A DNA stretch of 64,000 nucleotides from Strongyloides papillosus (taxonomy: Eukaryota; Nematoda; Chromadorea; Rhabditida; Strongyloididae). A model generated the notes under the pieces. That model made no database searches. It saw only the letters and a program-made list of their open reading frames with translations, and was not told where the DNA came from. Every line of letters starts with the position of its first letter. Positions within the stretch are counted from its first letter, which is position 1. The translations under genes and the position numbers were made by a program. Positions 1 through 12,111 of this stretch are shown in pieces. The stretch spans positions 496,001-560,000 of the forward strand of contig SRSI01000079.1 in assembly GCA_005656395.1 (NCBI GenBank). Direction: 5' to 3'.

Positions 1-618
1 AAGGAGATCTGGGAGTTATTATACACCAGATGAGAATAATATTATTGATGAGAATCCAATGATGAAGCCTAAATCTGCTAGGGCTATTAATTGTAGTTAT
101 GGTTCGGAGGAGAATAGTATCGGGTTGGTTGAGAAAATTTTATGCCATCGAATCGCTAACTGGAAGAAGGAATATAAAGTTCGTTGGAAGGGATTTTCAC
201 CTGAGCATGATTCCTGGCAGACAGCAGAAACTTTTATGGTGGGTAATTATTCTATATCACAAATTACTTTAAATTGATTACTTGTCTTTAGGATAAATGG
301 ATAATTGATGAGTATGAAAACAGGCTTCCGAGATTGGATAGTTATCTTGAGATAAACGAAGGTCACAGAAGTGTCGTATCAAGTAGTGATGAGGAGGACA
401 TTCTTCTTGTTAAGTTGATGAAAAAGGTAAAAAGAGGAAAAAAACGTAAAGAGAAGGATATCAACGGTATTCTTGGTGTTCATTTTGATAAGAATCAGGA
501 AAAAGTGTATGTCGTACAGTTGAAGAGTAAAAAAGTCATTCTCATGTACGGGGAGGATATACCAGCAAAATTTAGAAATGAATGTTTCCGTGTTTCTTGT
601 GGTAGAATCTTTGAATAG
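1..618 (+). CDS. HP1-like chromodomain protein (5' end outside window)
   Basis: Two exons are visible, 1-238 and 292-618, joined in phase 0 across a 53-nt GT-AG intron (239-291). The reading frame is open back to base 2, so the start lies to the left. The first exon encodes a chromodomain (VEKIL...YKVRWKGFSPEHDSW), with aromatic residues at the usual cage positions; the second completes its C-terminal helix (DKWIIDEYE), then a charged, lysine-rich hinge and a region of about 50 residues (INGILGV...EDIPAKF) that resembles a degenerate chromo shadow domain. This order is that of heterochromatin protein 1, which reads methylated histone H3 Lys9 and dimerises through the shadow domain. The chromodomain is clear; the shadow domain is inferred from weak similarity. 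A general chromodomain protein is the alternative. Confidence 0.75.
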
Positions 619-629
619 GAATATAGTCA

Positions 630-1540
630 TAAGTTTATTTTATTTATTGTTTCTGTTTATCAATTTTATTGTATTTTGGATATTTATAAAATTAATGACA
701 ATTACCTTTTTAATCTCCTTTTTTATTGTTAAGGGGAATAGTTTTGTGATAAAGTTTTTATCGAAAGAAAGTATTTTAATATTTTACACGACATTAAATA
801 TTGTCATGTTTCCTTTTAGTAAATTTGCTGAATTTTATAAAAAAAGTTTTCTTCTTTTAATGTAAATTGCTTATTTTCTCATTAGTTTCTTGTTTATGAG
901 TTATGATAATCATATTTTTTTATAAGCCTAAACATTACTGACTCATACTAAATAGTCTAAAGCAACTTAGCTACATTCTGCTTAACATTAATAAGCTAAT
1001 CAGTCACACTAGTAGTCCAAAGTTCGTAACTTTTAAAATAATTAAATTTTAATGAGCAAAACTTTCAAAATTAAAAAAACTGAGATAAAAAACCAATGAT
1101 AAGCCATAAACATCTTCACAACTCAAAGCACTATAAAAAAACAGATAATCCCTTAAAAAAATTCCACTTCAATATTTAAAATCAAAATAAACTTCAACAA
1201 CATTATCTATAATTTCAAAAATAAAACTTCCAACAACCACTTTAACTTCCCCTTACCCTCTCCGTTCAGTATACATAAAGTTTCCTTAATGCTATAACAT
1301 CATGGCTCTCACATAATCACGTGTTTAAAGTAAACAAAAAAAGATGCTACATATTATTTTATTTATATAAAATGAATACAATATTAAATTGGTTAAATAC
1401 ATTAAATTAATTTACAATAAGATACAAAAATATACAAAATCTATACAGTTAATAAAAATAAGTTACTGCCACTACAAGAATGCGTGACCAATTACAAGAT
1501 TATAATTTTTGGGAAAAACCCATTTAGATGGCATTGCTTG
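630..1540. other. intergenic, no gene seen
   Basis: AT-rich sequence with only short open frames lacking coding character. It separates the 3' ends of the chromodomain gene and of the minus-strand linker histone, so it holds the 3' flanks of both. Confidence 0.5.
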
Positions 1541-1548
1541 TACATCCT

Positions 1549-2067
1549 CTATCGAGCCTTGGCAGCTCCTCTGGTACCACGAGCTCTCTTAACCTGGGAA
1601 CCATCCTTTGAAGACTCCTTTTCAGTTGTAGACTGTTTACGTTTGCGGCTTTCAGACTTGTTGGGACCATTATCAGCAATAACAAACGATCCATTAGCTC
1701 CAGTACCCGATACCTGTTTGAAGACTCCAGTATCAACTCCTTTTTTTAAAGTCCTCTTTATTTGATTATTCACCGCCTTGACACTCCTATTTCCAAGATC
1801 ATAATTATTCCTGATGAAGTTGAAAATCGCCAGGCGTGAGGAACCTTTCTTTCCACCGAGAACACCAATAGCTTTAGACACCATATCCATATAACTTGGA
1901 ATAGGTGTTCGCTTGGTACCACGGGCAACTGAGAGACCCTCCGTGGAAGAATGCGAATCGTCGAGAGATGGGAAAGAACAATCCTGGATATCCATAAACA
2001 CATCTAAGGTGTTTTCAAGTTCGTTAGTTTCGTCAGTTGTTAAACCTGCCATATCTTCAAGACTCAT
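1549..2067 (-). CDS. divergent linker histone H1-like protein with acidic N-terminus
   Basis: A single-exon gene of 172 aa. Residues about 54-131 form a globular H1 (winged-helix) domain with the familiar pattern: PSYMDMVSKAIG, KKGSSRLAIFNFI, IKRTLKKGV and the GTGANGSF loop and strand. Unlike the two other H1 genes here, the first 45 residues are acidic and hydrophobic rather than Lys/Ala/Pro-rich, and the basic tail is only about 40 residues. It should bind nucleosomal linker DNA, but the weak tail suggests a specialised, perhaps germline or non-replicative, H1. A TATAAAT-like box lies about 33 nt before the ATG, and the CCGCC promoter element of the other H1 genes is absent. Family assignment is firm; the role is inference. 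Confidence 0.85.
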   Translation of the reverse strand: MSLEDMAGLTTDETNELENTLDVFMDIQDCSFPSLDDSHSSTEGLSVARGTKRTPIPSYMDMVSKAIGVLGGKKGSSRLAIFNFIRNNYDLGNRSVKAVNNQIKRTLKKGVDTGVFKQVSGTGANGSFVIADNGPNKSESRKRKQSTTEKESSKDGSQVKRARGTRGAAKAR

Positions 2068-2268
2068 CTTAGTTCTGTTAGATTATGGCAGTATAAGAAT
2101 TTATACACGTTATCTAAAACCTAAAAAATATAATCATCATTGATAACCCCATAATAACTTACCTTGGTATTGGGTTAGTAACTCTAATGACGACATAATC
2201 AAATTCCTTCTCTTATATACCAATAGGTCATCATAAATGCTTTACATGTCGTAAGTATTTTTTGACGC

Positions 2269-2618
2269 ATGTCTAGCTTATTAATGATTTTAAGTGATTT
2301 TATTATCGTTTTTTTGACTGTGCCTTTTATTCCGCCACGCTGTCGTGGTTGTGTTAAACATGACAATGTATGTAAAATTCGAGCGCGGTGCATGGGAAAG
2401 AGAATAGTATTTAGGAAATTTGAATTTTGTAAGTTTTTCAAAATCCTCTGAATAATGTTTTTTTTTGAATATTTGTTTCAGATACCAGTAAAATTGGAAT
2501 ATCCTTGGAGCGCGCTAGAAAAGTAGTAAAGATAATTTGGAATAAGTGTAATGGGCGCACATCACTAGTCTTCGACAAAGATTGGGTCCAAAAAATGGCT
2601 AAAAAAGTTGGGAAATGA
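2269..2618 (+). CDS. possible small two-exon gene, unknown protein
   Basis: Exon 2269-2428 and exon 2482-2618 are linked by a 53-nt intron (donor GTAAGT, acceptor TTTCAG). The split codon joins in phase, giving 98 aa. The first 22 residues are hydrophobic and could be a signal peptide; then comes a Cys/Arg-rich stretch (PPRCRGCVKH...RARCMGKR) and a charged C-terminal part ending VQKMAKKVGK. I do not recognise the family. Support comes from the phase-consistent splice and the locally higher GC; against it are the short length and the lack of a known homologue. It could be a remnant of a larger gene. Confidence 0.35.
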
Positions 2619-2619
2619 T

Positions 2620-5600
2620 AGATTGAGGATACCATACGCGTTTCGAAACAGAGAAGCACTACCCAAATAATAAATTGTATATAAGGTACGATTTCTTGAA
2701 ATAATCTAACTCAAATTTTATTTTCAGGTCTAACCAACATGAAGTTTTTTAATCGCAGTTGAATATTTGGGATTTCTTTAATTTCTAGCATATTATTGAA
2801 TATGTTAGAAATCGAAAAGTTTCAATTTCACAGTCCCATGACAATAACAAACTCATATTACTATTTATATTCAATTAGATTGAGACAATTGATAAGTTAC
2901 TTCAACTTTTCATCAATCTGTGTATATATGTTAAAACTGATTATTGTTATAAATTGTATGATAAGAATTTATCAACTAATTAGATTAGCGTATCAGTTGA
3001 AAATTTTATGTCACCCAAAACAACAACCATGGAGACAATACTAGTTTTGGATAGACGCATATTTCTAACATTTGTACAATCTCATCCTCTTAGCAGTAGT
3101 TATCTTTATTGTCCAAGAATTTTTTTAAATAATTATTTAAATTTATATAATCGTTTTATTCATTCAATTAACCCTTAAGTCCACATGAAGATATGGACAT
3201 GGACCAAGATAAGAGGTGTTAAGCTATAAAAAGTCACAAAAATATGTAAAGTTATAAGAAGAGTAACCTTCAACTTATTTTAAGTTTTTTTTGAAAACAA
3301 ATATTGTATTTATGTAAATATTTATGTTTTGCTAATAATAAAAACCATTAAATAGATAATTTGTTTATTTTAATAACAAACAAAAACTTAGTGCATGCAA
3401 AGAATGTTTGTTTTACTGTTGCAAGGATTTTTTATCTGATCAACATGATATTTTACTCGTGTGAGTAATATAAAAAATGCATAAACATCAAATATATTTC
3501 CAATGTCTACAAATCAAAATTTCTTCAGCAAATATTCATGAAAATATAAAGTGAGGAGGTGTAATAAAAAATTAAAATCTATAATCCACATCCTCTGAAG
3601 GTTTATTGGTATTTTGGTTATATAAACTTGATATAATGATATTAAACGATTTTAAAACTGTTTAATAACGTGTAAGTATTTTTAATGTATGATATATGTG
3701 TGTATTTAATATAAAAATCATTGTTCATAATCTTTTCTTTAAACAAATAATAGTATGCATCCATGATGGAGCTTTAATTTACATGATTACATCACCAAAA
3801 ATGGCAATATTTGACAGCAATTAAATTCTAGCATAATTATTTCCATAAATTATTAAATATAAAACATTTAAAAGTAATTATTCATCTATAACATCAACAA
3901 CACAATTTTCTTTTCCATTAACTGAAATTTTTAATAATTTAAAAAGTAAAAAAAGTTGATTATATTAAATATCTCCTGATAATAACAATCAGTTTATGCA
4001 TCAAAAATTGTATTTTATTTATCTAAAGTTGTATATATTGTTAGTTAATAAAGTATAGTACAATTATATTACTAACTATTAAATTTTATTATTCATTGTA
4101 AAATGGTGATTGACAAAAAAAGTATTGTAACCCTTTTGGTGGTGGATGTATTGTATTGAAATATAATATATGTGTGTGTTTTGGGAGAGTTTTAATAATT
4201 AAATATATATATAACTTGGAGAGTATATTTTTATTAAACTAAGAATCAATAAAATTACCATTATATAAACTTTCTACTATTTTATTTTACAAAATTTTAA
4301 GATGGAGATAAGATGAAAGTGTGTTTACATTATTGTTAAGATTACTATTTTACAACTATATCGGAGTAAAATGATTTACTATAAGAGGAAAACTAATCTT
4401 GACATTTAAAATATATTGTTGTCTTCTAACTTCTTTCTTAAAATATGTTTTCTTTGATATAAAAAAAATAGAAAATTTTCTTTTCAATCAAAAACATACA
4501 TTAAATGTTTCACTTAATTATCCACATCTATCATATTCAAAAAAATGCTAAAAAGTTTAATTTTTTAAGCCATAAATAGACTACAAAATCTCAAAAAATA
4601 AACATATCCAACATCTCAGCACTAACATTAAAAATATGAAAAAACATCCTCATCTCTGACTCTCCAAAAAAATATGAATATATTTTTTCCAATGTATTAA
4701 TTTGAAAAAAAAAGTAATTATATTTCATACATCATACACATAACAATAAACATAACATTATAGTTTTAAAAAAATTTTCCAGTTTTTCCTGTTGATAAAG
4801 GTGCAAATTTTATTTTTTTTTGCTACTATTTTCCATCAAAATAAGAATAAATGATTGCAATAAAAAGATAATATTGTTAACTCAATGAAAATCTACAAAG
4901 GATGAAGATGTAGTCTTTTTAAAATTTTATTTGCTTTTTGGAAAAATAAATAAATTTAGGAGGAATGTTTAGATTGTGTAAACATTTTGACTTTTGGTGG
5001 TATCAAGTAATAGGGTAAGAATTCATTGTCTTACCAGAAGATGGAATGGAGAGAATTTTAAAGAACAACAGTTTAATTAACAAAATTCTTTTTTTACTCC
5101 TAATTCTGGAAATAAATATCTTTATTTATCTCATGAAAACGGATACTAATAAAATTTTATTTATCATTTTTATATTACTAAGCATTTGTTAGAAAAAACG
5201 TAAAATTAATCTTTATTCTTTTTTTTTACGCCGTCATCCACATTATAATTTCAATAAAATCAAAACAATATTCAGGTAATAATAATAATGCATCATTATT
5301 ATATGTCTACATATACATCTGTTATTATTTCTTTTTTCTTTACCATGACCGAATTATGAGAACAATCTTAAGATTATATTGCATCTGAGCAATTACATAA
5401 AAACAGATATGTTTTAAAAGACCATGCAATGTCAAATTATCAAATATTATTAAGATTATAAAAGCTGTAATTGCAGTGCTTCTCGAAGTTAACGGGATTA
5501 TCATTGATACATAAATGAACGATGATAATTATATCAATACATAATCTTGAAGGATTGCACAAGAAAATACTATTGTCTTTTACAAGACATAACATAGACA

Positions 5601-6120
5601 AAAAATAACACTACAAAGACAAATAACACATTCATACTTAAAAATAAATTAACCAAAATGTTGTATATAATGGAACATTCTATGTCTGTCATGTTGAAAA
5701 CTTTAATTATGAATACTTTATCAAGTTATATGAAAATAAAATTTCCAAATTCGTTCTCTTAAATCTCTCCCCCTATTCTTTCTATATATGCAACTATGTC
5801 CTAATATAATGATTAACAATGTGTTTTTCATACCACCTCAACCAAGGTCACATTATGTCTAAATTTATACCAATGTTTTTAAAAGCTCCATTCTTCTCAT
5901 CTCAATTGATGTATTTTTGTGCAACCATGTACTTTGATAAATAGAAATCAAAAACAAAATTTTATGTATTTTTTTTTATTATTTTACTTAAAAAACAAAG
6001 TAATATTTACAAAGGCATTAGTATATATATAAAAAAAGATAAAAAAAAGATATTTAGAGCCCAACGAGATCAAAGTGGTTTAAAAGAAGTAATATTAAAT
6101 ATATAGACATATTTGGAGAA
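2620..6120. other. gene-poor AT-rich region
   Basis: About 3.5 kb with no convincing coding region on either strand. The open frames are short and made of AT-rich codons. No RNA gene or repeat array was recognised. Confidence 0.5.
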
Positions 6121-6126
6121 TGTTCT

Positions 6127-6789
6127 TTAGTTCTTCTTCTCTGCCACCTTTTTACTGGAACTCTTTTTCTTAGCATCAGTTGATTTCTTTACAACTTTTG
6201 CGGAAGCCTTTTTTGTTGGTGTACTTTTAGGTTTCTTCTCGATTGTCTTTTTAACTTTAAGGGATTTTTTCTCTCCGGATTTAGCTTTTGGAGATTTAGC
6301 TGATTTTTTAGCATCAGTAGTCTTCTTTGTGTCAGCTGCCTTTTTAGACACAGTTGGTTTTTTGGCATCCTTGACCTTTTTAGTTGTGGTCTTTTTGACG
6401 GCTTTCTTTTCAGAAGCTGGTTTGTCAGCCTTCTTGACCTTCTTAACAACTTTTGGCTTTTTCTCAGCTTTCTTGGTAACAGTGAATGATCCAGAAGCTC
6501 CAGTGCCAGTTGTTTGTTTAAGAGCTCCAGAAGTAATACCTTTCTTTAAAGCTTGCTTGATGTGAAGGTTAACAGAGTTGATGTTCTTATTATCAAGATT
6601 GTAGTGAGCCATGATGTATTTAAGGATGGCTGGCTTGGATGAACCTTTTTTTTCTTTTAACTCAACAATGGCTTTCTTAACCATATCAGCATAAACTGGA
6701 TGGGAAGACTTTTTAACAGTCTTAGGAGCAGTAGCCTTCTTGGAAGGAGTTGAAGCAGTAGCAGATTGAACGGCAACACCAGTGGTCAT
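6127..6789 (-). CDS. linker histone H1
   Basis: A 220-aa single-exon H1. A short N-terminal tail rich in Thr/Ala/Lys leads into the globular domain at about residues 30-106 (HPVYADMVKKAIVEL, KKGSSKPAILKYI, IKQALKKGI, TGTGASGSF). The remaining 115 residues are an almost pure Lys/Ala/Ser/Thr/Pro tail with repeated KKx and AKK motifs. It binds linker DNA at the nucleosome dyad and compacts chromatin. No histone 3' stem-loop follows the stop codon, so the mRNA is probably polyadenylated. The promoter has a TATATATA box and a 30-bp element shared with the H1 gene at 10.3 kb. Confidence 0.95.
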   Translation of the reverse strand: MTTGVAVQSATASTPSKKATAPKTVKKSSHPVYADMVKKAIVELKEKKGSSKPAILKYIMAHYNLDNKNINSVNLHIKQALKKGITSGALKQTTGTGASGSFTVTKKAEKKPKVVKKVKKADKPASEKKAVKKTTTKKVKDAKKPTVSKKAADTKKTTDAKKSAKSPKAKSGEKKSLKVKKTIEKKPKSTPTKKASAKVVKKSTDAKKKSSSKKVAEKKN

Positions 6790-6860
6790 CTTAGAAACAA
6801 AGTAGAAACAGTAAAACTTAAATTAGTTTTGAATGATAATAAGTCGAAATACCAGAACCT

Positions 6861-6914
6861 ATATATACAATTCTCAAAAGTTTCCTCGATTACACCCTGC
6901 AACTAGGCGGGACA
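6861..6914 (-). promoter_or_regulatory. H1 promoter: TATA box plus shared CCGCC element
   Basis: On the minus strand a TATATATA box lies at about 6861-6868. Upstream of it, 6885-6914 carries TGTCCCGCCT, then TTGCA, then GTAATCG. This block matches 25 of 30 positions of the block at 10183-10212 before the other H1 gene, at nearly the same distance from the TATA box and ATG. The element is seen in the sequence; its function is inferred. Confidence 0.7.
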
Positions 6915-6929
6915 CTTTTCAAATTTGTT

Positions 6930-9900
6930 GTTCAGGGATAACATTTTTAAATAACTTTAAAAAATAGAGTTATTTCAATGAAAAAATTAAGAATCTGATT
7001 AAAGCATTAGGTTAAGGCAATACAAAAGACTTTCCCCGAGGCAATGGTTTTTGAATTTTCAAAATACCTCCATTTTCCACAAAGTTATGATTCTCCAAAG
7101 TTGCTGAAGAAGGAACGTAAAAAAAAATTTGCATTTAAATCATTTTTTAAAAATAATCCCCATTGAAAAAACGGATAAAATTATACTTTCCTGATAGATA
7201 AAATTCTTCTCTACATGATAATATAAAAAAATTTCAAAAATTTTATCATTAAAATGAATAAAAATTGAAGAAACAAAAACATGTTAGCAATACTTTCCTA
7301 ATCACAAGATGCATAATTGTTTATGTACCTTTGATGTTAAAAGTATAGTTAGATGAGTAAAAAAGTGGGGAATTTTGAAAATTGATAAAATTAATAGTTT
7401 TTATCAATTTATTTTTATTTTCACTAATTTTTTAATGAATTTTTATATTTTTTGGTAAAAATTAACGCTTCAACATTCCAGTGCGAGATGGGAAATTTTT
7501 TAAAATTTGTATACTAATTATATAAATTATTTAAACCATTTTTCAAGTATCTTTCAACAACAATAAACTTTTTTATTCGATTATAATAATTTTTCAATAA
7601 AATTTAATTAAAAATACCACATATTCACTAGTTAATTGTCGTTAATGCTCTTTCAAGTGTAAAAGATAGATATTGAATAAAACTCCTGCATTATAATAAC
7701 CAAAACTTTTATACATTATCTTTTTGACATTTTTTAAATCTAAATTTTTTAAAACAATAAATTTTGAATACTATCAAATATCTCCTACTTACATTATTTT
7801 TTTTATATTTATTATTTTGTTAAAAATATTTTGTTTTCTCAAATAATGCTTTATTTTATCACATGACAGTTCAGTGGTATAGTTGCACAAATTGGTGATA
7901 TATTTTCTATCATCTTCTACTTTACAATTTTTGATAGCATCAAAATATTCAACAAAAAATGTAATTTTTTTTACTTTAAAAAGAAGTTTTGTTATTCATG
8001 GGATAATTTAATGTTTATTGAAATTTCAAATCCTTTTATAGATGAGCGATATTTTATTAACATGAATGTGTTTGTTTTTTTTGGCTACATGATAATTTGA
8101 AGGGAAAGAGAATTGTTGACAACGGTAACCTAATTACTGTACTTTAATGAAAAATTGTTACTAGTTTGTCCTTAGATTTCTCATTATAAACTTCCAAATA
8201 ACATCTTGCGCACGGAAGGGTAATTAAAAATGGCAATGTACTTATTATTATTTAATTTGAAATGGCGCGAAGAAAACGGCATCAGGAAAAATAAACAAAT
8301 ATCCCCCACCGTTAGGATAATGGTGAAATGATCAATCTATTAACAGGTACTTTTACTATAAATTGCGCCACCATCTCAAGTCCGGTAATAGCCTGACTAT
8401 AAAATGCCTAATAAAACAAGATGGCTGAAAATTGTAATAGATGATGCTTTACAATATACAATCTTCATGACACAAACTCTCAAGATTATGCATAATTCAA
8501 TTTATCAAATTCCTTCTCTCAATAAACCATAGCAACAGAAATATTGAGTTACCATTAATTGCATAATAATAAGAGAAATATTCTATCATCGGCATTTTAA
8601 TAATCTTCAATCATCTGATCACTTATTAATTATATTTATTCTTGAAAAAAAAGAGATTAAAGACTAAGTTTACTTAAAACAGGTATAAAGGATTTAGAAA
8701 ATATCATCATATAAAAATTAAATACACTAACACTTAAGTTTTATCTTCCAAACAGCTGCTTATAATAAATTTGAAGAAAAGGTCAGAATAAGAAAGTTAT
8801 GTAGTACAATATATATAGATATATATTTAATATTTATATATGGTACGATATATTGTTATATTTATTTATTGAATTGAGGTTAATATTCATTAACAGTTTC
8901 AATAGTTTCGATTTTCAATAGAAAATAAAACAAGATGATGAAAAGAAAAATTGATCAAAATTAATTGGTAAAATGAAAAACAAGTTTATTATTTAAATAA
9001 TAGATAGAACTTTACTATAATTTATATGTTATTTCTAAGTGGATTTTAAAGATATGTTTATTGTATACCGATTCTTAAAAACAGATTATATTATAAAGTC
9101 AATTTTAATAATCATTAAACTGATAATATAACACATTATGTTATTTGTTTTAATTTTGTTGTATCAGAAAAATTTATCACCAACATAATAGTGTGATTAA
9201 TAAGTTACCAATATATTTCCATTGAAAAATATACTCAATAATGTCATTATTTTTTAATTGAATTGCTTAAAAAATCAACATTCACATAAAAAATTTCCTT
9301 ATTTCCACATTTTTTAATTATCACAGTAATAATAAAGATAAAAAGAGGGGTAAGATTAATGCAAAAAAGCGATGATGACGTTGCAGAGTTGTAGTAAGAA
9401 ATTTATATAGTTGGTCTTAATAACTATTCAAAGATTAACAATGTTCCAGTATCCAAAAAAAGCCTAATATTTCCGAAAAACAACAGAAAAAAGTTTTTAT
9501 AATAAATTTTACAACAAAGTTTTAAAAAATACTCAATATTTGTTATATTTTTAACAGTAAAGAAGAGTACAAAATGAATAGAAAAAAATCCTACTTAAAA
9601 ACATCTATTATAAATTGTCATCAATTACTCTTCATTTCTTAGCTAATTTTTAACTTTTCTTTAATTAAATATACTCTGAAATTTTTCTTTATCTTATTTT
9701 GTACAAAATTCCATATTAATTGTGTTTTTTATTTATTTTATTACTAAAAATTAACTTAGTTAAATATTTTAAATCGATGAACATATTACTTCTCATTTCT
9801 AATCTGAGATGACTATTTCTATGTTTTTTCCTTCTTCTTTATCAAATCTTTTACTAATTTAGTGTTTTATCAATACCTGAGATGCTCTTTAACCTATTGG

Positions 9901-10180
9901 TACTTTTGAAACTTCATCTTTCTACGTCTACAGGTCGCTTAGTACCTATTTAACTTCGCCAAAATTGCGCTAACATCGTCCTTTCATTTTATTCACTTTG
10001 ACGTAAAATAGTTTACCACTACCATTGCAAAATATATCAAATTTATATTCATCTGATAGAGGAAATTCTTTTACATCTACCTTTATCAGTAGTTTCTTCT
10101 TTTATCAGTCCTGGGAAAAAATATACATCCAAAAAATAAGTCCATTTTAAAAACGAGGCGTTCTAACATTGTGTTAACTA
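6930..10180. other. gene-poor region between the two H1 genes
   Basis: No convincing coding region. A locally less AT-rich patch at about 8200-8420 contains a GGCGCGAA motif but no open frame of note. The two H1 genes diverge from this interval, about 3.5 kb apart, so they do not share a single compact promoter. Confidence 0.5.
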
Positions 10181-10182
10181 AC

Positions 10183-10238
10183 TGTCCCGCCTTTTTGCAA
10201 GGCGTAATCGGGTTTATACATCTATACTCCTATAAATA
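10183..10238 (+). promoter_or_regulatory. H1 promoter: shared CCGCC element plus TATA box
   Basis: The block 10183-10212 (TGTCCCGCCT, TTGCA, GTAATCG) is followed 18 nt later by a TATAAATA box at 10231-10238; the ATG is at 10316. It is the counterpart of the element before the H1 gene at 6.1 kb. Confidence 0.7.
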
Positions 10239-10315
10239 AAGCTGTTCATTTTTTTGGGCATTCACAATAGAACTTTATCCTTATTTCGTTCAATTTTATC
10301 AAATCATATAACGAC

Positions 10316-11169
10316 ATGTCTACTGAGACTACAACTGTTACTGTTACTGAAACTACTCAGGTTGAATCCATTACAACCGCTGGTGCTTCTGGTGATGCTG
10401 GACAAGCAAAAAAGAAGGCTGCCCCAAAAAAGGAAAAGGCTCCACCAAAAGAGAAGAAATCAGCTCCTGCAAAGAATGAGAAGCCCGCTAAGGAGACAAA
10501 AGGCGACAAACCAAAAAAAGCTGCTCCATCCCATCCTCCATATGTTCAAATGATCACTAAAGCTATTAATGAGCTTAAGGAGAGAAAAGGTGCTTCCAAA
10601 CCAGCTATCCTCAAATATATTGCTCAGAATTTCAATCTCGGTGAGAACCTTGTTCAAGTAAGTTTTTTTTTTATTATTACTTTTGGTATAACGATAATTA
10701 ATTGTAGATCAACAACCACTTGAAGGTTGCCCTTAAAAAGGGAGTTGCCGCTGGTGCATTTGAACAAAAATCTGGCACAGGTGCCCAAGGACGTTTCTCA
10801 GTCAAGAAGGATGCCGAAAAGAAACCAAAGGCACCAAAGGAGAAGAAACCAAAGGCTCCAAAAGAGAAGAAGGCTTCTGATTCCAAGAAATCTACCAAGG
10901 CCGCCGATGCCAAGAAAGCTAAAAAGCCAGTAGAGAAGAAATCTGTGAAGTCTGTCAAATCCACACCAAAGAAGGCTGCCGAGAAAAAGGCCCCAGCCAC
11001 AAAGAAAGCTGACTCAAAGACAAAAAAAGCTGCCGCAGATAAAAAAACAGCAACTCCCAAAAAGGCTGCTGCTAAGAAAGCCACAGAAACAAAACCCAAA
11101 TCACCCAAAGCTACCACAAAAAAAGCTCCAGCAACGAAGAAAGCAGCTCCAAAAAAGGCAACAGCTTAA
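10316..11169 (+). CDS. linker histone H1, two exons
   Basis: Exons 10316-10657 and 10708-11169 are joined in phase 0 across a 50-nt GTAAGT...TTGTAG intron, giving 267 aa. The N-terminal tail is long (about 70 residues): a Thr/Glu/Val-rich start followed by Lys/Pro/Ala repeats. The globular domain spans about 72-147 (HPPYVQMITKAINEL, KGASKPAILKYI, then after the intron INNHLKVALKKGV and SGTGAQGRFSV). The intron therefore splits the DNA-binding domain just before its third helix. The C-terminal tail is Lys/Ala/Pro-rich with SPK-type sites. It acts in chromatin compaction like the H1 at 6.1 kb. No 3' stem-loop is present, and the promoter element is shared with that gene. Confidence 0.95.
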
Positions 11170-12110
11170 ATAAGTAAAGACTCTCTATTGCCTTTCCGAT
11201 CTCAAGTTGATAATGGAATATTTTTTTTGAAAAATCATCTTCTTTAATAATTTGTAGCTTTTTCTTTTTACATGTGTTGTAAATAATTTAATATGTCTGT
11301 TGTTTGAGGCACCTTTCCAAACGATGGAACATACATACAAAATCAGGGTTTCTTATTTTTGTTTCTTACTTTCTTTTTATCTTTTAAAAAGGTGCTTAAA
11401 CATTTTATTTTTTTGAAATAATTGTATTTTTTTATTATTTGTAATATATTTAAAATAAATTAATTTTTAAATTGTTGTTTCTTGATTTTATGGTTGAAAT
11501 TTGATACGGATGGGTATTCAAAAAAAAGGATAATTATGTTGTTTTGTAATAGGAGACAGTACATTGCTTGTGTGTATGTGTACAATATTTGATGTATCAT
11601 TGCCATTTTTACCGCTTTCTTCAACCTCCATACCCCTCTATTAAATATGGCATTCTTGTGTAGGTGCTACTTCTAGGTCACCTATGATGTTGTAGGATAA
11701 AGTTAGCGCCAATCTATGTAATACACATCTACCCATCCGAAGTATGTGGACATTGCGCAGCTGTTTGATATTATGAATCGCGCCATTTTTATACTTGATT
11801 AGTTTTTGATTATGATAAACAAGTTAAGAATGATGAGAAGAAAAGCACAGGAGCAGAGACATTTTAGATATATAAAAATATAGTATAATAGAGTGTATAA
11901 TATGAAAGAAGAGTGTAAAAAAGATAATTATGAGGGGTCTTTTCCTTACATTATATGTTTGTTAATGAATTGAATACATTAAAATTTAATTACTAAGGGG
12001 TTATTTATGAATGTAAAATATTCTTAAAAGAGAGGCACAAAAAATAAAGATATTTAAATATTTAATTTAAAAATGATTTATTGGTAACGGTTAAATATTT
12101 AAATTTTGTA
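11170..12110. other. intergenic, no gene seen
   Basis: AT-rich 3' flank of H1 followed by sequence of mixed composition (11560-11790) without a coding frame. Nothing further can be supported. Confidence 0.5.
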
Positions 12111-12111
12111 T

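Noticed and set aside
6189..6565. Open frames overlapping the 6.1-kb H1 on both strands
   Set aside because: Shadow frames of the Lys-rich tail and globular domain of H1; composition is an artefact of AAG/AAA codons.
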